Assembly: GCA_012800465.1 (NCBI GenBank)
Contig: JAAZJI010000122.1
Coordinates: forward strand, 1-6,916
DNA: 6,916 nt
Reading direction: 5' to 3'
Source: Spirochaetales bacterium
GTDB taxonomy: Bacteria; Spirochaetota; Spirochaetia; Sphaerochaetales; Sphaerochaetaceae
Part shown: positions 1 through 6,166 of the stretch, piece by piece
Layout: each line of letters begins with the position of its first letter
Position numbering within the stretch: position 1 is the stretch's first letter
Program-made: the position numbers and the translations under genes
The notes under the pieces: generated by a model
What the model was told of the DNA's origin: nothing
Seen by the model: the letters and a program-made list of their open reading frames with translations, nothing else
The model's database searches: none

Positions 1-686
1 AGAATACCAATGCCGCAACGGATCAGGAGCACATCCACCTGTACCTCACCTCCACGCCGAGGTCGATCGGAGACCGGACCGGGTTTCTTCTCGAGGGGGG
101 AAGCAACCCGGCTGAAGGGTTGTATCGAAACGCCCTTCAATTGATCGGCTTGGGCGCTTCGACCCTGATCGTTCCCTGCAACACCGCCCATGCGCCTCCG
201 ATCTTCGATCCGCTTAGGAAGAAACTCCGGGATTCTCATCCCGAGATCACCTTGCTGCATATGATCGAGGAGACGGCGAAGCATATAGGAACGCGGTTTC
301 CCGGGCGAACGACGATCGGCTTGCTTGCGACAAAGGGCACCCATGCCCTGAAGACCTATCCCGATGCCCTGCGCGCGTATCCCCACATCACCCTGATCGA
401 ACCTGACAGGGAGAGCCGAGAGCGGGTGCATGATGCGATCTACAATCAAACGTATGGAATCAAGGCCCGGGCGCCGGTAAGCCCGGAAGCGCTTGCGATC
501 CTGATTGAAGAGGCGTACAAGTTGCACGAGAGGGGAGCCGAAGCCCTGATTCTCGGGTGCACGGAGCTTCCGCTTGCGCTCACAAGGGAGACGATTTCAC
601 TTCCGCTCATCGATCCGACCGTGGTGCTCGCCCGTTCGGCGATCCGGCATGTCGATCCTGCCAAGCTGAAGGATGAAGTCGAATGA
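1..686 (+). CDS. Aspartate/glutamate racemase family protein (5' end missing)
   Basis: A cofactor-independent amino acid racemase of the Asp/Glu family, which interconverts L and D forms of an acidic amino acid with two cysteines as acid/base pair. The reading frame is open from position 3 with no stop, so the start lies left of the window; 227 residues are visible, and about 20 to 25 (the GGxGPxAT-type opening) are probably missing. Visible signatures in order: TDQEH near the edge, a GDRT block, the first catalytic cysteine in VPCNTAH (around 180), a LLATKGT block (around 325), and the second catalytic cysteine in LGCTELPLAL (around 560). A TTG at 120 would be a false internal start, because the family sequence continues unbroken upstream of it. 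The stop codon overlaps the next gene's ATG (ATGA at 683-686), implying coupling. The family call is firm; aspartate versus glutamate or another substrate cannot be decided. Confidence 0.9.
   Translation, partial: NTNAATDQEHIHLYLTSTPRSIGDRTGFLLEGGSNPAEGLYRNALQLIGLGASTLIVPCNTAHAPPIFDPLRKKLRDSHPEITLLHMIEETAKHIGTRFPGRTTIGLLATKGTHALKTYPDALRAYPHITLIEPDRESRERVHDAIYNQTYGIKARAPVSPEALAILIEEAYKLHERGAEALILGCTELPLALTRETISLPLIDPTVVLARSAIRHVDPAKLKDEVE
669..673 (+). promoter_or_regulatory. Shine-Dalgarno site for the threonine synthase-like gene
   Basis: AAGGA inside the end of the racemase gene, 9 bases before the ATG at 683 and 12 before the second ATG at 686. The spacing favours the first ATG, giving an N-terminus of two methionines. 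Confidence 0.55.
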
Positions 687-1789
687 TGAGATATCTCTGC
701 AAACAGTGCGGCAAGACCTATCCGATCGCATCAAAACGCTATACCTGTGAATGCGGTTCGCTGTTCCATCTTTCGTATTCCAAGACCGTTCCGGCTTTCG
801 GTGCTTTGAAGAATGATCATTCCCTCTGGCGCTATCGGTCAGCGCTGCCCCCCTTTGAAGAAAAGACGATCAAGCGGATTACGATGGGCGAGGGGGGGAC
901 GCCGGTCATCCGGCTGGACGAACACCTCTTCGGCAAGGCGGACTACCTGATGCCCACGCTCTCCTTCAAGGACCGGGGGGCGGCGATGCTCGCCGCTCTG
1001 ATGGTGGAAACAGGGGTCAGGCGCTGTGCGATCGACTCCAGCGGCAACGCCGCGACCGCGGTTGCCGCCTATGCCGCCCGGGCCGGGATCGCCACGGAGG
1101 TGTTCGTGCCCTCTTCGACCAGTGAAAAGAAACTGACCCAGATCGAAGCGCATGGCGGGAGGATCCATCTCATCGAAGGCTCGCGGGATCAGACCGCCCG
1201 GGCGACGATCGACTTCGTGAACGGATCCGAGATCTTTTACGCAAGCCACATCTTCAATCCGTTCTTCTGGGAAGGAACAAAAACCTATGTCTACGAGCTC
1301 TTCGAACAGCTTGGATCACTGCCGGACGTTCTCATCGTCCCGGTCGGCAACGGGACCCTCCTGATGGGGGTGTATATCGCGCTCAAGGAGCTTGAAGCAT
1401 GGAATCTGATCGATTCCCATCCGCTGGTCATCGCCCTCCAAGCGGCCGGCTGCGCCCCTCTGGCCCAAGCCTATGAGCAAGGATCCCTTTCCCCTCGATC
1501 AGTCTCGGTTTCACCGACCCTTGCCGAAGGGATCGCGACCGGTGAGCCCGCCCGGGGAGCGCAGATCCTGGAGGCGGTCCATGACCTCGGGGGCCGCTTC
1601 GTCACGGTGACGGAAGAGGAGATCCTCACATCGCATGGCGACCTGGCGAGGATGGGGGTGTACGTGGAGCACACCGCAGCGGCCAATCTGGCCGCCTACC
1701 GGGTCGCCCTGAAGCAAGATCCGACGTTGGCTGATAAGAAAGCCCTGATCCCCCTCACCGGAGCGGGTTTGAAAAGCGCCATCCGATGA
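683..1789 (+). CDS. thrC: Threonine synthase-like PLP-dependent enzyme with N-terminal zinc ribbon
   Basis: A 368-residue fold-type II pyridoxal-phosphate enzyme, most likely threonine synthase (O-phosphohomoserine to threonine and phosphate, cytosol). A zinc ribbon opens the protein (C6, C9, C22, C24). Then come a GEGGTP block (69-74), the PLP-lysine motif SFKDRG with K96, the cofactor-binding SSGNAA loop (119-124), the glycine-rich PVGNGTL phosphate loop near residue 220, and a C-terminal LTGAGLKS. Length fits the compact class that carries a zinc ribbon. Some usually conserved positions differ: the run before the lysine reads KADYLMPTLSFKDRG where threonine synthases usually have K-x-E-x-x-N-P-T-G-S-F-K, and TGAGLKS replaces the commoner TGHGLKD. 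A threonine synthase paralogue with another substrate (threonine dehydratase-like or cysteate synthase-like) is therefore possible. It starts inside the racemase stop, so the two are probably translated together. Confidence 0.82.
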   Translation: MMRYLCKQCGKTYPIASKRYTCECGSLFHLSYSKTVPAFGALKNDHSLWRYRSALPPFEEKTIKRITMGEGGTPVIRLDEHLFGKADYLMPTLSFKDRGAAMLAALMVETGVRRCAIDSSGNAATAVAAYAARAGIATEVFVPSSTSEKKLTQIEAHGGRIHLIEGSRDQTARATIDFVNGSEIFYASHIFNPFFWEGTKTYVYELFEQLGSLPDVLIVPVGNGTLLMGVYIALKELEAWNLIDSHPLVIALQAAGCAPLAQAYEQGSLSPRSVSVSPTLAEGIATGEPARGAQILEAVHDLGGRFVTVTEEEILTSHGDLARMGVYVEHTAAANLAAYRVALKQDPTLADKKALIPLTGAGLKSAIR

Positions 1790-1816
1790 CGCTTGTCTCT
1801 TTCGGCCCTCTTTTGT

Positions 1817-1820
1817 AGGA
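1817..1820 (+). promoter_or_regulatory. Shine-Dalgarno site deciding the plsC start
   Basis: AGGA with six bases between it and the ATG at 1827. An in-frame TTG at 1821 directly abuts this site and so cannot use it; the ATG is the better start. Confidence 0.6.
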
Positions 1821-1826
1821 TTGGCC

Positions 1827-2507
1827 ATGAGTTTCCCCAAGCGTTTCGTCAACAGCGTGCTGAGAACCTTTTTCAGACTCTTTTTCACGATCGACCGCAG
1901 CGAACTGGCGAAGGTCCCCCGCTCAGGTCCGTTGATGATGATCGTCAATCATACCTCGGTCTTCGAGGGACCGATGCTCTATGTCTTCCTCCAGCCACGG
2001 GCGATGCACGCCCTTGCGAAAAAGGAGCTCTGGAAGAATCCGTTCACCCGCTCCCTGATGAAGCTCTGGGGGTCGATCCCCGTCGATCGGGGCAATGTCG
2101 ACCGGAAGGCGATGGACGCGATCTTCGCGGTGCTCGATCGAGGAGAGATCTTCGCGATCGCGCCGGAAGGGACCCGCAGCAAGGACGGAACCCTTCAGCG
2201 TGGAAAGGGAGGAATCGCCTTCATCGCCTATCGGAACCGGACCCCGATGGTTCCGATCGCGGTGACGGGGTTCGATCGGTTCAAACGGAACCTTTTGCGG
2301 TTCCGGCGGACGAGGATCACGATTAGGGTGGGGGAGGTCTTCCGACCGGTCGGAGGTGAAGGGCGCCTTGACGCCGCGGGCCGGCAGACTCTCGCCGACG
2401 AGATGATGGTCCGCATCGCCGCGTTGATGGATGAGCGGCATCGGGGATACTACAGGACCTTCGATCCGACGTTCACCTTGACTGAAGCATCACCTCCTCA
2501 AGGCTGA
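1827..2507 (+). CDS. plsC: 1-acyl-sn-glycerol-3-phosphate acyltransferase (PlsC family)
   Basis: A 226-residue acyltransferase that should move a fatty acyl chain from acyl-ACP or acyl-CoA onto lysophosphatidic acid to give phosphatidic acid at the inner face of the membrane. Family blocks are in order: motif I NHTSVFEGP (H42), a KELWKNP segment followed by WGSIPVDRG (block II, 81-89), block III APEGTRS (112-118), and block IV VPIAVTG (142-148). The length is normal for the family. A hydrophobic stretch (VLRTFFRLFF, 11-20) may anchor it to the membrane. Oddity: motif I is H-X4-E, with Glu47 where most members have Asp. It lies 37 bases after the threonine synthase-like gene with no convincing promoter between them, so it is probably in the same transcript. 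Its last 35 bases overlap the end of the opposing gene. Acyl acceptor specificity is inferred from the family only. Confidence 0.88.
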   Translation: MSFPKRFVNSVLRTFFRLFFTIDRSELAKVPRSGPLMMIVNHTSVFEGPMLYVFLQPRAMHALAKKELWKNPFTRSLMKLWGSIPVDRGNVDRKAMDAIFAVLDRGEIFAIAPEGTRSKDGTLQRGKGGIAFIAYRNRTPMVPIAVTGFDRFKRNLLRFRRTRITIRVGEVFRPVGGEGRLDAAGRQTLADEMMVRIAALMDERHRGYYRTFDPTFTLTEASPPQG

Positions 2508-3726
2508 GGCTCACTTCGTCCAACCGCTGCTCGAGGGTGCGGGTGATCGCATTCAGCCGCTTTTTCCTGCCGGTGAGGTGGCCGAAGGTCTTTCGGACCT
2601 CGATCGGAGTTCCGCCGAGGATGAACGCCTTCTTCCCTTTGGGACTGAAGCGGGAGTTGATCATCCCCCCCTGGAGGCGATTCAGCACATCGAGGAGGGA
2701 GAGCAGCACCTCGATCGACCGCTGGACGGTATGCTTTCCTTCCAGGTAGTCAAGATCAAGGTATTCCAGCACGTCCACAACCTGGGAAGCGTGGTTGGAG
2801 ATCCGCTGTCGTTCGACCTCCCGGTCATGGAGCTTCCGCTCCTCTTCGCTCAGTGAGGATCGGTCGGTATCGTTCAGGACGCCCACCGCCCGGTAGCGGA
2901 CCCGGAAGAGCCGGTCGATGATCGATCCGCTTGTGTCCTCGATGCCGCCCAGCGACTCCGAGTAGGCGAGCAGGGAGTCGCACAGGCGATCCCGTTGTTC
3001 GATGAAGGAGCCTTCCAGGGTCAGGTCCAGATTCCAGAACGTGTTGACCAGCTTCAGGGTCTCGGACCCGATGAAGCGGATCTGTCCATCCGAAGGAAGA
3101 CTCCGGTCGACAGGGATGCCGGATTCCTTCTCCCAGCGGGTGATGAGACCGGAGAGGAAGCGCTCCTCGTCCTTCGCATATCGATAGCCGATGCCGACCG
3201 GAAGGATGACGACCTCCTCCCGGGGACCTTCAAGGGCCCAGGAAGCGAGGTGCGCAGCCCCCGGTTCGATCGAGGCGCAACTGTAGGCGTGGTAGCTTAC
3301 CTGGCCTTCGGGGGCCAGGGCGATCGGGAAGCGGGGGTCCTGGACTTCCGTGTGCAGATATCGGGCGCTTTCGCGGTTGTTCCCCCGGTTCTCCACCGCG
3401 ACGAACCCGAGGGCGGGAAAGAGCAACTTGGTCGGCTTTCCCGCCCAGTTGACCACGTCCCGGCCATAGAGGAAGCGGAGGTGGGGGTTCTTCACCCCAA
3501 GAAGAAGGGTGGGGGCGTCCTCGACCGCGGTGTGGCGGAAGGCGATAATCAGGGAGGTCCGCCCCTCCTTGAAGCGTTTCAGCTCGGACTGCAGGACTTC
3601 CCGTCCGGGAAGTTCGATCTTCGACACCCCCAAGGCGAACCGGAGATAGAGCCGTCCGAAGAGCGCAACGAGCGCCCGGGCGGCGGGAACATAGGCGGGA
3701 GGCGGAAAGAGCGTCTTATTCGTCAC
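2473..3726 (-). CDS. Long PlsC-superfamily acyltransferase-like protein with extra C-terminal region
   Basis: A 417-residue protein whose first half is a glycerol-phosphate acyltransferase-type domain: RHTAVEDAP (H65 and D70, the H-X4-D charge relay), a GFVAVENRGNN block (107-117) matching motif II, APEGQVSYH (138-146) matching motif III with Gln after PEG in place of the usual Thr, and VVILPVGIGY (172-181) matching motif IV. Residues from about 240 to 417 are beyond the standard domain. They are rich in charged and leucine-containing helices (for example LLSLLDVLNRLQGG) and I do not recognise them. The start is GTG at 3726: an in-frame TGA lies only nine bases upstream at 3733-3735, so no earlier start is possible. 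The start overlaps the symporter gene by 11 bases and I see no strong Shine-Dalgarno, which suggests re-initiation after the symporter. Likely role is membrane lipid or glycolipid acylation; the true acceptor is unknown. Confidence 0.8.
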   Translation of the reverse strand: MTNKTLFPPPAYVPAARALVALFGRLYLRFALGVSKIELPGREVLQSELKRFKEGRTSLIIAFRHTAVEDAPTLLLGVKNPHLRFLYGRDVVNWAGKPTKLLFPALGFVAVENRGNNRESARYLHTEVQDPRFPIALAPEGQVSYHAYSCASIEPGAAHLASWALEGPREEVVILPVGIGYRYAKDEERFLSGLITRWEKESGIPVDRSLPSDGQIRFIGSETLKLVNTFWNLDLTLEGSFIEQRDRLCDSLLAYSESLGGIEDTSGSIIDRLFRVRYRAVGVLNDTDRSSLSEEERKLHDREVERQRISNHASQVVDVLEYLDLDYLEGKHTVQRSIEVLLSLLDVLNRLQGGMINSRFSPKGKKAFILGGTPIEVRKTFGHLTGRKKRLNAITRTLEQRLDEVSLSLEEVMLQSR

Positions 3727-5017
3727 GTTCGATCATCTTCTTGTAGAACGCCTGGTCGATCGGGTAGTGCCGAAGGATCAGAAGACCAAGGAGATACCAG
3801 AGGATCGGAAGCGGGCCGATGATCAGGATGATTCCGGGCTTCGTCCGGGGGAGGAAGGCTCCTCCCTGATAGCCGAAGATCGCCAGGATCCAGCCGTTGA
3901 GGGCGAGGGCGAACGCTTGGCCGATCTTGCTGCTGAAGGTCCAGATGCTCGAGAAGACGCCCTCGCGCCGTCCTTTCTTCCGGGTATGGGCATCATATTC
4001 GACGACATCCGGGAGAATCGAGTGGGGCATGACGTAGTGGGTCGAAAGACCGATCCCAGCGAGGCTCATCACCACGACGCCGTAGATCGGTCCGAACGTG
4101 GCCCCCAAGGTGGTGAAGAGAAGGACTCCGACGCTCATGATCGACATCCCGATCATGTACACCCGTTTCTTGCCGATCTTCTTGGAGACCGCCACCCAGA
4201 AGGGGATACAGAGGAGGCTGAAGGAGAGCAGGCCGATGAGGGCGACCTGGAAGAGGGCCTCGTCACCATAGATGTAGGTGAAGTAGTAGACCAGGCCACC
4301 CTGAATCATCATCGTCCCGGTGATGAAGAACATCCAGGGCAGAAGGGCCTGGAGAAACACCTTCTCCTTGAGCACTTCGACGAAGGTGGAGAGGAAGCCC
4401 TCCTCGCCGGGCTTGGGATGCTCCTTCGGTTCCCGGATCGCGAGGACGGTGATCATCGCCGACGCCAGCATGATTCCCCCCATCACCCCGCCCATCACCG
4501 GCCAGGAGGTGGCGTTCACGATCGGCATCACCAGGGCCGCTCCGGCGAAGGTCCCCAGGACGGCGAAGCTCATCCGGTATCCGGTGAGGATGGTCCGTTC
4601 GTGGTAGTCATCGGTGAGCTCCGGCAGCAGCGCCGTGTAGGGGATGTTCACCAGCGTGTAGGCGGTGTTCAACAACGAATAGACCAGGGTGTAATAGAGA
4701 AAAAGATTCATCTCCTTCGCAAAAGAAACCGGGGTGAAGAGCTGGATCATGAAGAAGAAGGAGAAGATCGCCCCGATGAAGATATAGGGTCTTCTTCGCC
4801 CGAAGCGGCTCTTGGTCCGATCGGAGTAGTAGCCGGTGATCGGGTCGGTGATCGCATCCCACACCTTTCCGATCATCACCGCCGTTCCGCTCAAGGCGGG
4901 ATTGAGGCCGACGATATCGGTGAAATAGAAGAGAAGATAGAACCCGATGATCGTGAAGAAGAGGTTGCCTCCCAAGTCGCCGATCCCGAACCCGAACTTC
5001 ACGCGTCGTGTAAGCAT
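3716..5017 (-). CDS. GPH-family (MelB-like) sugar:cation symporter, MFS superfamily
   Basis: A 433-residue integral membrane protein with about 12 hydrophobic segments, the normal size for the glycoside-pentoside-hexuronide:cation symporter family, which imports sugars or glycosides with Na+ or H+. Signatures visible: GFGIGDLGGNLFFT at 9-22, KVWDAITDP at 51-59 with D54 and D58 placed like the two cation-site aspartates of MelB, DRTKSRFGRRRP at 66-77 (the cytoplasmic loop motif), NIPYTALLPELTDDYHERT at 124-142, and ILPDVVEYDAHTRKKGRREG at 334-353 in the second half. The start ATG at 5017 has a near-perfect Shine-Dalgarno five bases upstream. A candidate promoter lies in the 108-base gap before it. 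The downstream acyltransferase overlaps its end. No sugar-degrading enzyme is beside it, so the substrate cannot be guessed. Confidence 0.9.
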   Translation of the reverse strand: MLTRRVKFGFGIGDLGGNLFFTIIGFYLLFYFTDIVGLNPALSGTAVMIGKVWDAITDPITGYYSDRTKSRFGRRRPYIFIGAIFSFFFMIQLFTPVSFAKEMNLFLYYTLVYSLLNTAYTLVNIPYTALLPELTDDYHERTILTGYRMSFAVLGTFAGAALVMPIVNATSWPVMGGVMGGIMLASAMITVLAIREPKEHPKPGEEGFLSTFVEVLKEKVFLQALLPWMFFITGTMMIQGGLVYYFTYIYGDEALFQVALIGLLSFSLLCIPFWVAVSKKIGKKRVYMIGMSIMSVGVLLFTTLGATFGPIYGVVVMSLAGIGLSTHYVMPHSILPDVVEYDAHTRKKGRREGVFSSIWTFSSKIGQAFALALNGWILAIFGYQGGAFLPRTKPGIILIIGPLPILWYLLGLLILRHYPIDQAFYKKMIERDE

Positions 5018-5022
5018 GACCC

Positions 5023-5028
5023 CCTCCT
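5023..5028 (-). promoter_or_regulatory. Strong Shine-Dalgarno for the symporter gene
   Basis: Read on the minus strand this is AGGAGG, followed by GGGTC and then ATG, a five-base spacing. It fixes the symporter start at 5017 and suggests efficient translation. Confidence 0.8.
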
Positions 5029-5044
5029 GTGCACGTTACCACCC

Positions 5045-5074
5045 AGTGTAGCCCACACCCCGGGGGGGAAACAA
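5045..5074 (-). promoter_or_regulatory. Candidate sigma-70-type promoter of the symporter gene
   Basis: On the minus strand TTGTTT (5069-5074) and TACACT (5045-5050) are separated by 18 bases (5051-5068), which gives a leader of about 20 to 25 bases to the ATG at 5017. The -35 box matches the consensus at 3 of 6 and the -10 box at 4 of 6 positions, including the first TA and last T. The spacer carries a run of seven Gs on the + strand (5062-5068). It lies in the only non-coding gap before the symporter. The match is modest, so this is a suggestion only. Confidence 0.35.
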
Positions 5075-5125
5075 GCCGATCATGCGGATGGTTTGGACAT
5101 TTTGCCGACGGAAAGTCTCCGCCCT

Positions 5126-6007
5126 TCACCCCACCAGGGCGAACGAGATGGGAATCGTAACCGCTCCCAGGAGCGTGGAGAGCAGGACCATCGAGGTGGC
5201 GAAGTTCGCGTCCTTGCCGTGGCGGATCTGCAGGATGCTGGTGAAGACCGCCGAGGGAAGGGCGGCTGTCACCGTCACGACGACCTTGGCCATCCCCTGA
5301 AGGCCGAAGAGGCGTGCCGCCAGCAGGCCGATGAGAAACCCTCCGATGAACCGGATGAAAAGGGCGCCGACCAGCTCGATCTTCACGGTGAGCCTGAACT
5401 CCTTCAGCGAGACGCCGAGGGCGAAACTGGCAAGAGCCGGGGCGCCATCGCCGGCGTAGAGGAAGATCCGGTGAATCGTTTCGGGAATCGGAACGGCGAG
5501 GGTCCGGACAAGAAGACCCGAGACGGTCGCCCAGATGATCGGGGAGGTGAACGCGGCCTTGATCGAAGAGGCTTTCAATCCGCCGGTGATGATGAACACC
5601 CCGATCGTGAACATCATGAATGTCTGGCCGAAGTCGAAAATCACGCTCATGTTCATCCCGAGGTTCCCACCATAGAGCTTCATCATTGGGATCGCCAGGA
5701 TGCCGGAGTTCATGAAGACCAGGGAAGGGACGGTTTTCGAGGGATCCTGCCCGGCCAGCTTCGCCCAGCCGAACGCCACGACCAAAAGCAGCGCGGTGAT
5801 GGTGATCGACGCCCCGATCAGGGAGGAGACGAGCGAGCCGTCCAGATCGGTCGTCGCCATCGAGATGAAGAGGAGGGCGGGCATGAAGATATCGGAGGCC
5901 ACCGTGGCGAGCGTCCTGGAGTCGAGCGACAGCAGGCGCCCCATCAGGTATCCGGAGAGGATCATGACAAGGATCGGCAGCATGTTGAGGAATGGCTCAA
6001 TGGTCAT
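5126..6007 (-). CDS. AEC (auxin efflux carrier-like) family transporter
   Basis: A 293-residue membrane protein with about 8 to 10 hydrophobic segments. Bacterial members of this family include malate, malonate and other organic-anion permeases as well as many proteins of unknown substrate; the auxin name comes from plant relatives and says nothing of function here. Recognisable family features are the opening LNMLPILVMILSGYLMGR (7-24), the NSGILAIPM motif with its conserved Asn and Pro (100-108), and the C-terminal PSAVFTSILQIRHGKDANFA block (251-270). The length is slightly under the usual 300 to 320. The ATG at 6007 gives a complete first segment; a Shine-Dalgarno is weak (AGGAAA about 17 bases upstream), so a start at the internal ATG for Met9 is not excluded. 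It is flanked by 159 bases upstream and 108 downstream, so it could be a single-gene unit. Confidence 0.87.
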   Translation of the reverse strand: MTIEPFLNMLPILVMILSGYLMGRLLSLDSRTLATVASDIFMPALLFISMATTDLDGSLVSSLIGASITITALLLVVAFGWAKLAGQDPSKTVPSLVFMNSGILAIPMMKLYGGNLGMNMSVIFDFGQTFMMFTIGVFIITGGLKASSIKAAFTSPIIWATVSGLLVRTLAVPIPETIHRIFLYAGDGAPALASFALGVSLKEFRLTVKIELVGALFIRFIGGFLIGLLAARLFGLQGMAKVVVTVTAALPSAVFTSILQIRHGKDANFATSMVLLSTLLGAVTIPISFALVG

Positions 6008-6087
6008 GCGCTTACTGTACTTGGTTTCCTATACGATGAACAAGTGGAGGATGGCTTGCCCGGGGATACATTTTCATGGTGGGAGTA

Positions 6088-6110
6088 CACCGGGAGGAAG
6101 CTTTCCGGTG
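6088..6110. repeat. Inverted repeat B (CACCGG / CCGGTG)
   Basis: Perfect six-base arms at 6088-6093 and 6105-6110. With G-T pairs and one A-T pair the stem can grow inward to nine pairs around a five-base loop. It shares bases 6103-6110 with the neighbouring hairpin A, so only one of the two can form at a time. Confidence 0.6.
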
Positions 6111-6122
6111 GGGAAGCCGGAA
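6103..6122. repeat. Inverted repeat A (TTCCGG / CCGGAA)
   Basis: Perfect six-base arms at 6103-6108 and 6117-6122 around an eight-base loop. It competes with hairpin B for 6103-6110 and touches hairpin C at 6122. Confidence 0.6.
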
Positions 6123-6149
6123 GCACGGACGCATCGCCACGCCCGTGCT
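6122..6149. repeat. Inverted repeat C (AGCACGG / CCGTGCT), possible transcript end structure
   Basis: Perfect seven-base arms at 6122-6128 and 6143-6149, plus two further pairs after a one-base mismatch. It lies about 18 bases after the NDK stop codon on the minus strand. No T-run follows it in either direction, so it is not a standard intrinsic terminator; it could protect the 3' end of the NDK transcript. Confidence 0.5.
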
Positions 6150-6166
6150 CTGAAGGAAAAAACGGT

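Larger units (their letters stand above)
6008..6166. other. Intergenic gap between the NDK-like and AEC genes
   Basis: 159 non-coding bases holding three inverted repeats in the NDK-proximal half. The AEC-proximal half has a loose inverted repeat (ACTTG near 6021-6025 and CAAGT near 6041-6045) but no convincing -35/-10 pair. It contains no GATC, unlike the rest of the window. Confidence 0.5.

Noticed and set aside
120..122. TTG as the true start of the racemase
   Set aside because: The frame upstream carries conserved family sequence (TDQEH, GDRT) to the window edge, so this is internal.
892..898. G7 run in the threonine synthase-like gene as a phase-variation site
   Set aside because: It encodes the expected Glu-Gly-Gly of the GEGGTP block and the frame is intact; several similar runs in this G+C-rich window make chance likely.
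1793..1821. TTGTCT and TAGGAT with a 17-base spacer just before the plsC-like gene
   Set aside because: Transcription would begin at or beyond the ATG at 1827 and the -10 box overlaps the ribosome binding site; co-transcription with the upstream gene is simpler.
2496..2509. Small hairpin CCTCA-AGGC-TGAGG at the plsC-like stop codon
   Set aside because: Only five pairs with no T-run after it on either strand; too weak to call a terminator.
2995..3822. Long + strand open frame of 275 codons opposite the long acyltransferase
   Set aside because: It mirrors a well-supported minus-strand gene with clear motifs; its protein is Gly/Arg/Glu-rich with no domain, typical of antisense frames in G+C-rich DNA.
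6122..6162. Intrinsic terminator for the NDK gene made of hairpin C and the T6 run
   Set aside because: On the NDK strand the T-run (6157-6162) comes before the hairpin and not after it, the wrong order for an intrinsic terminator.
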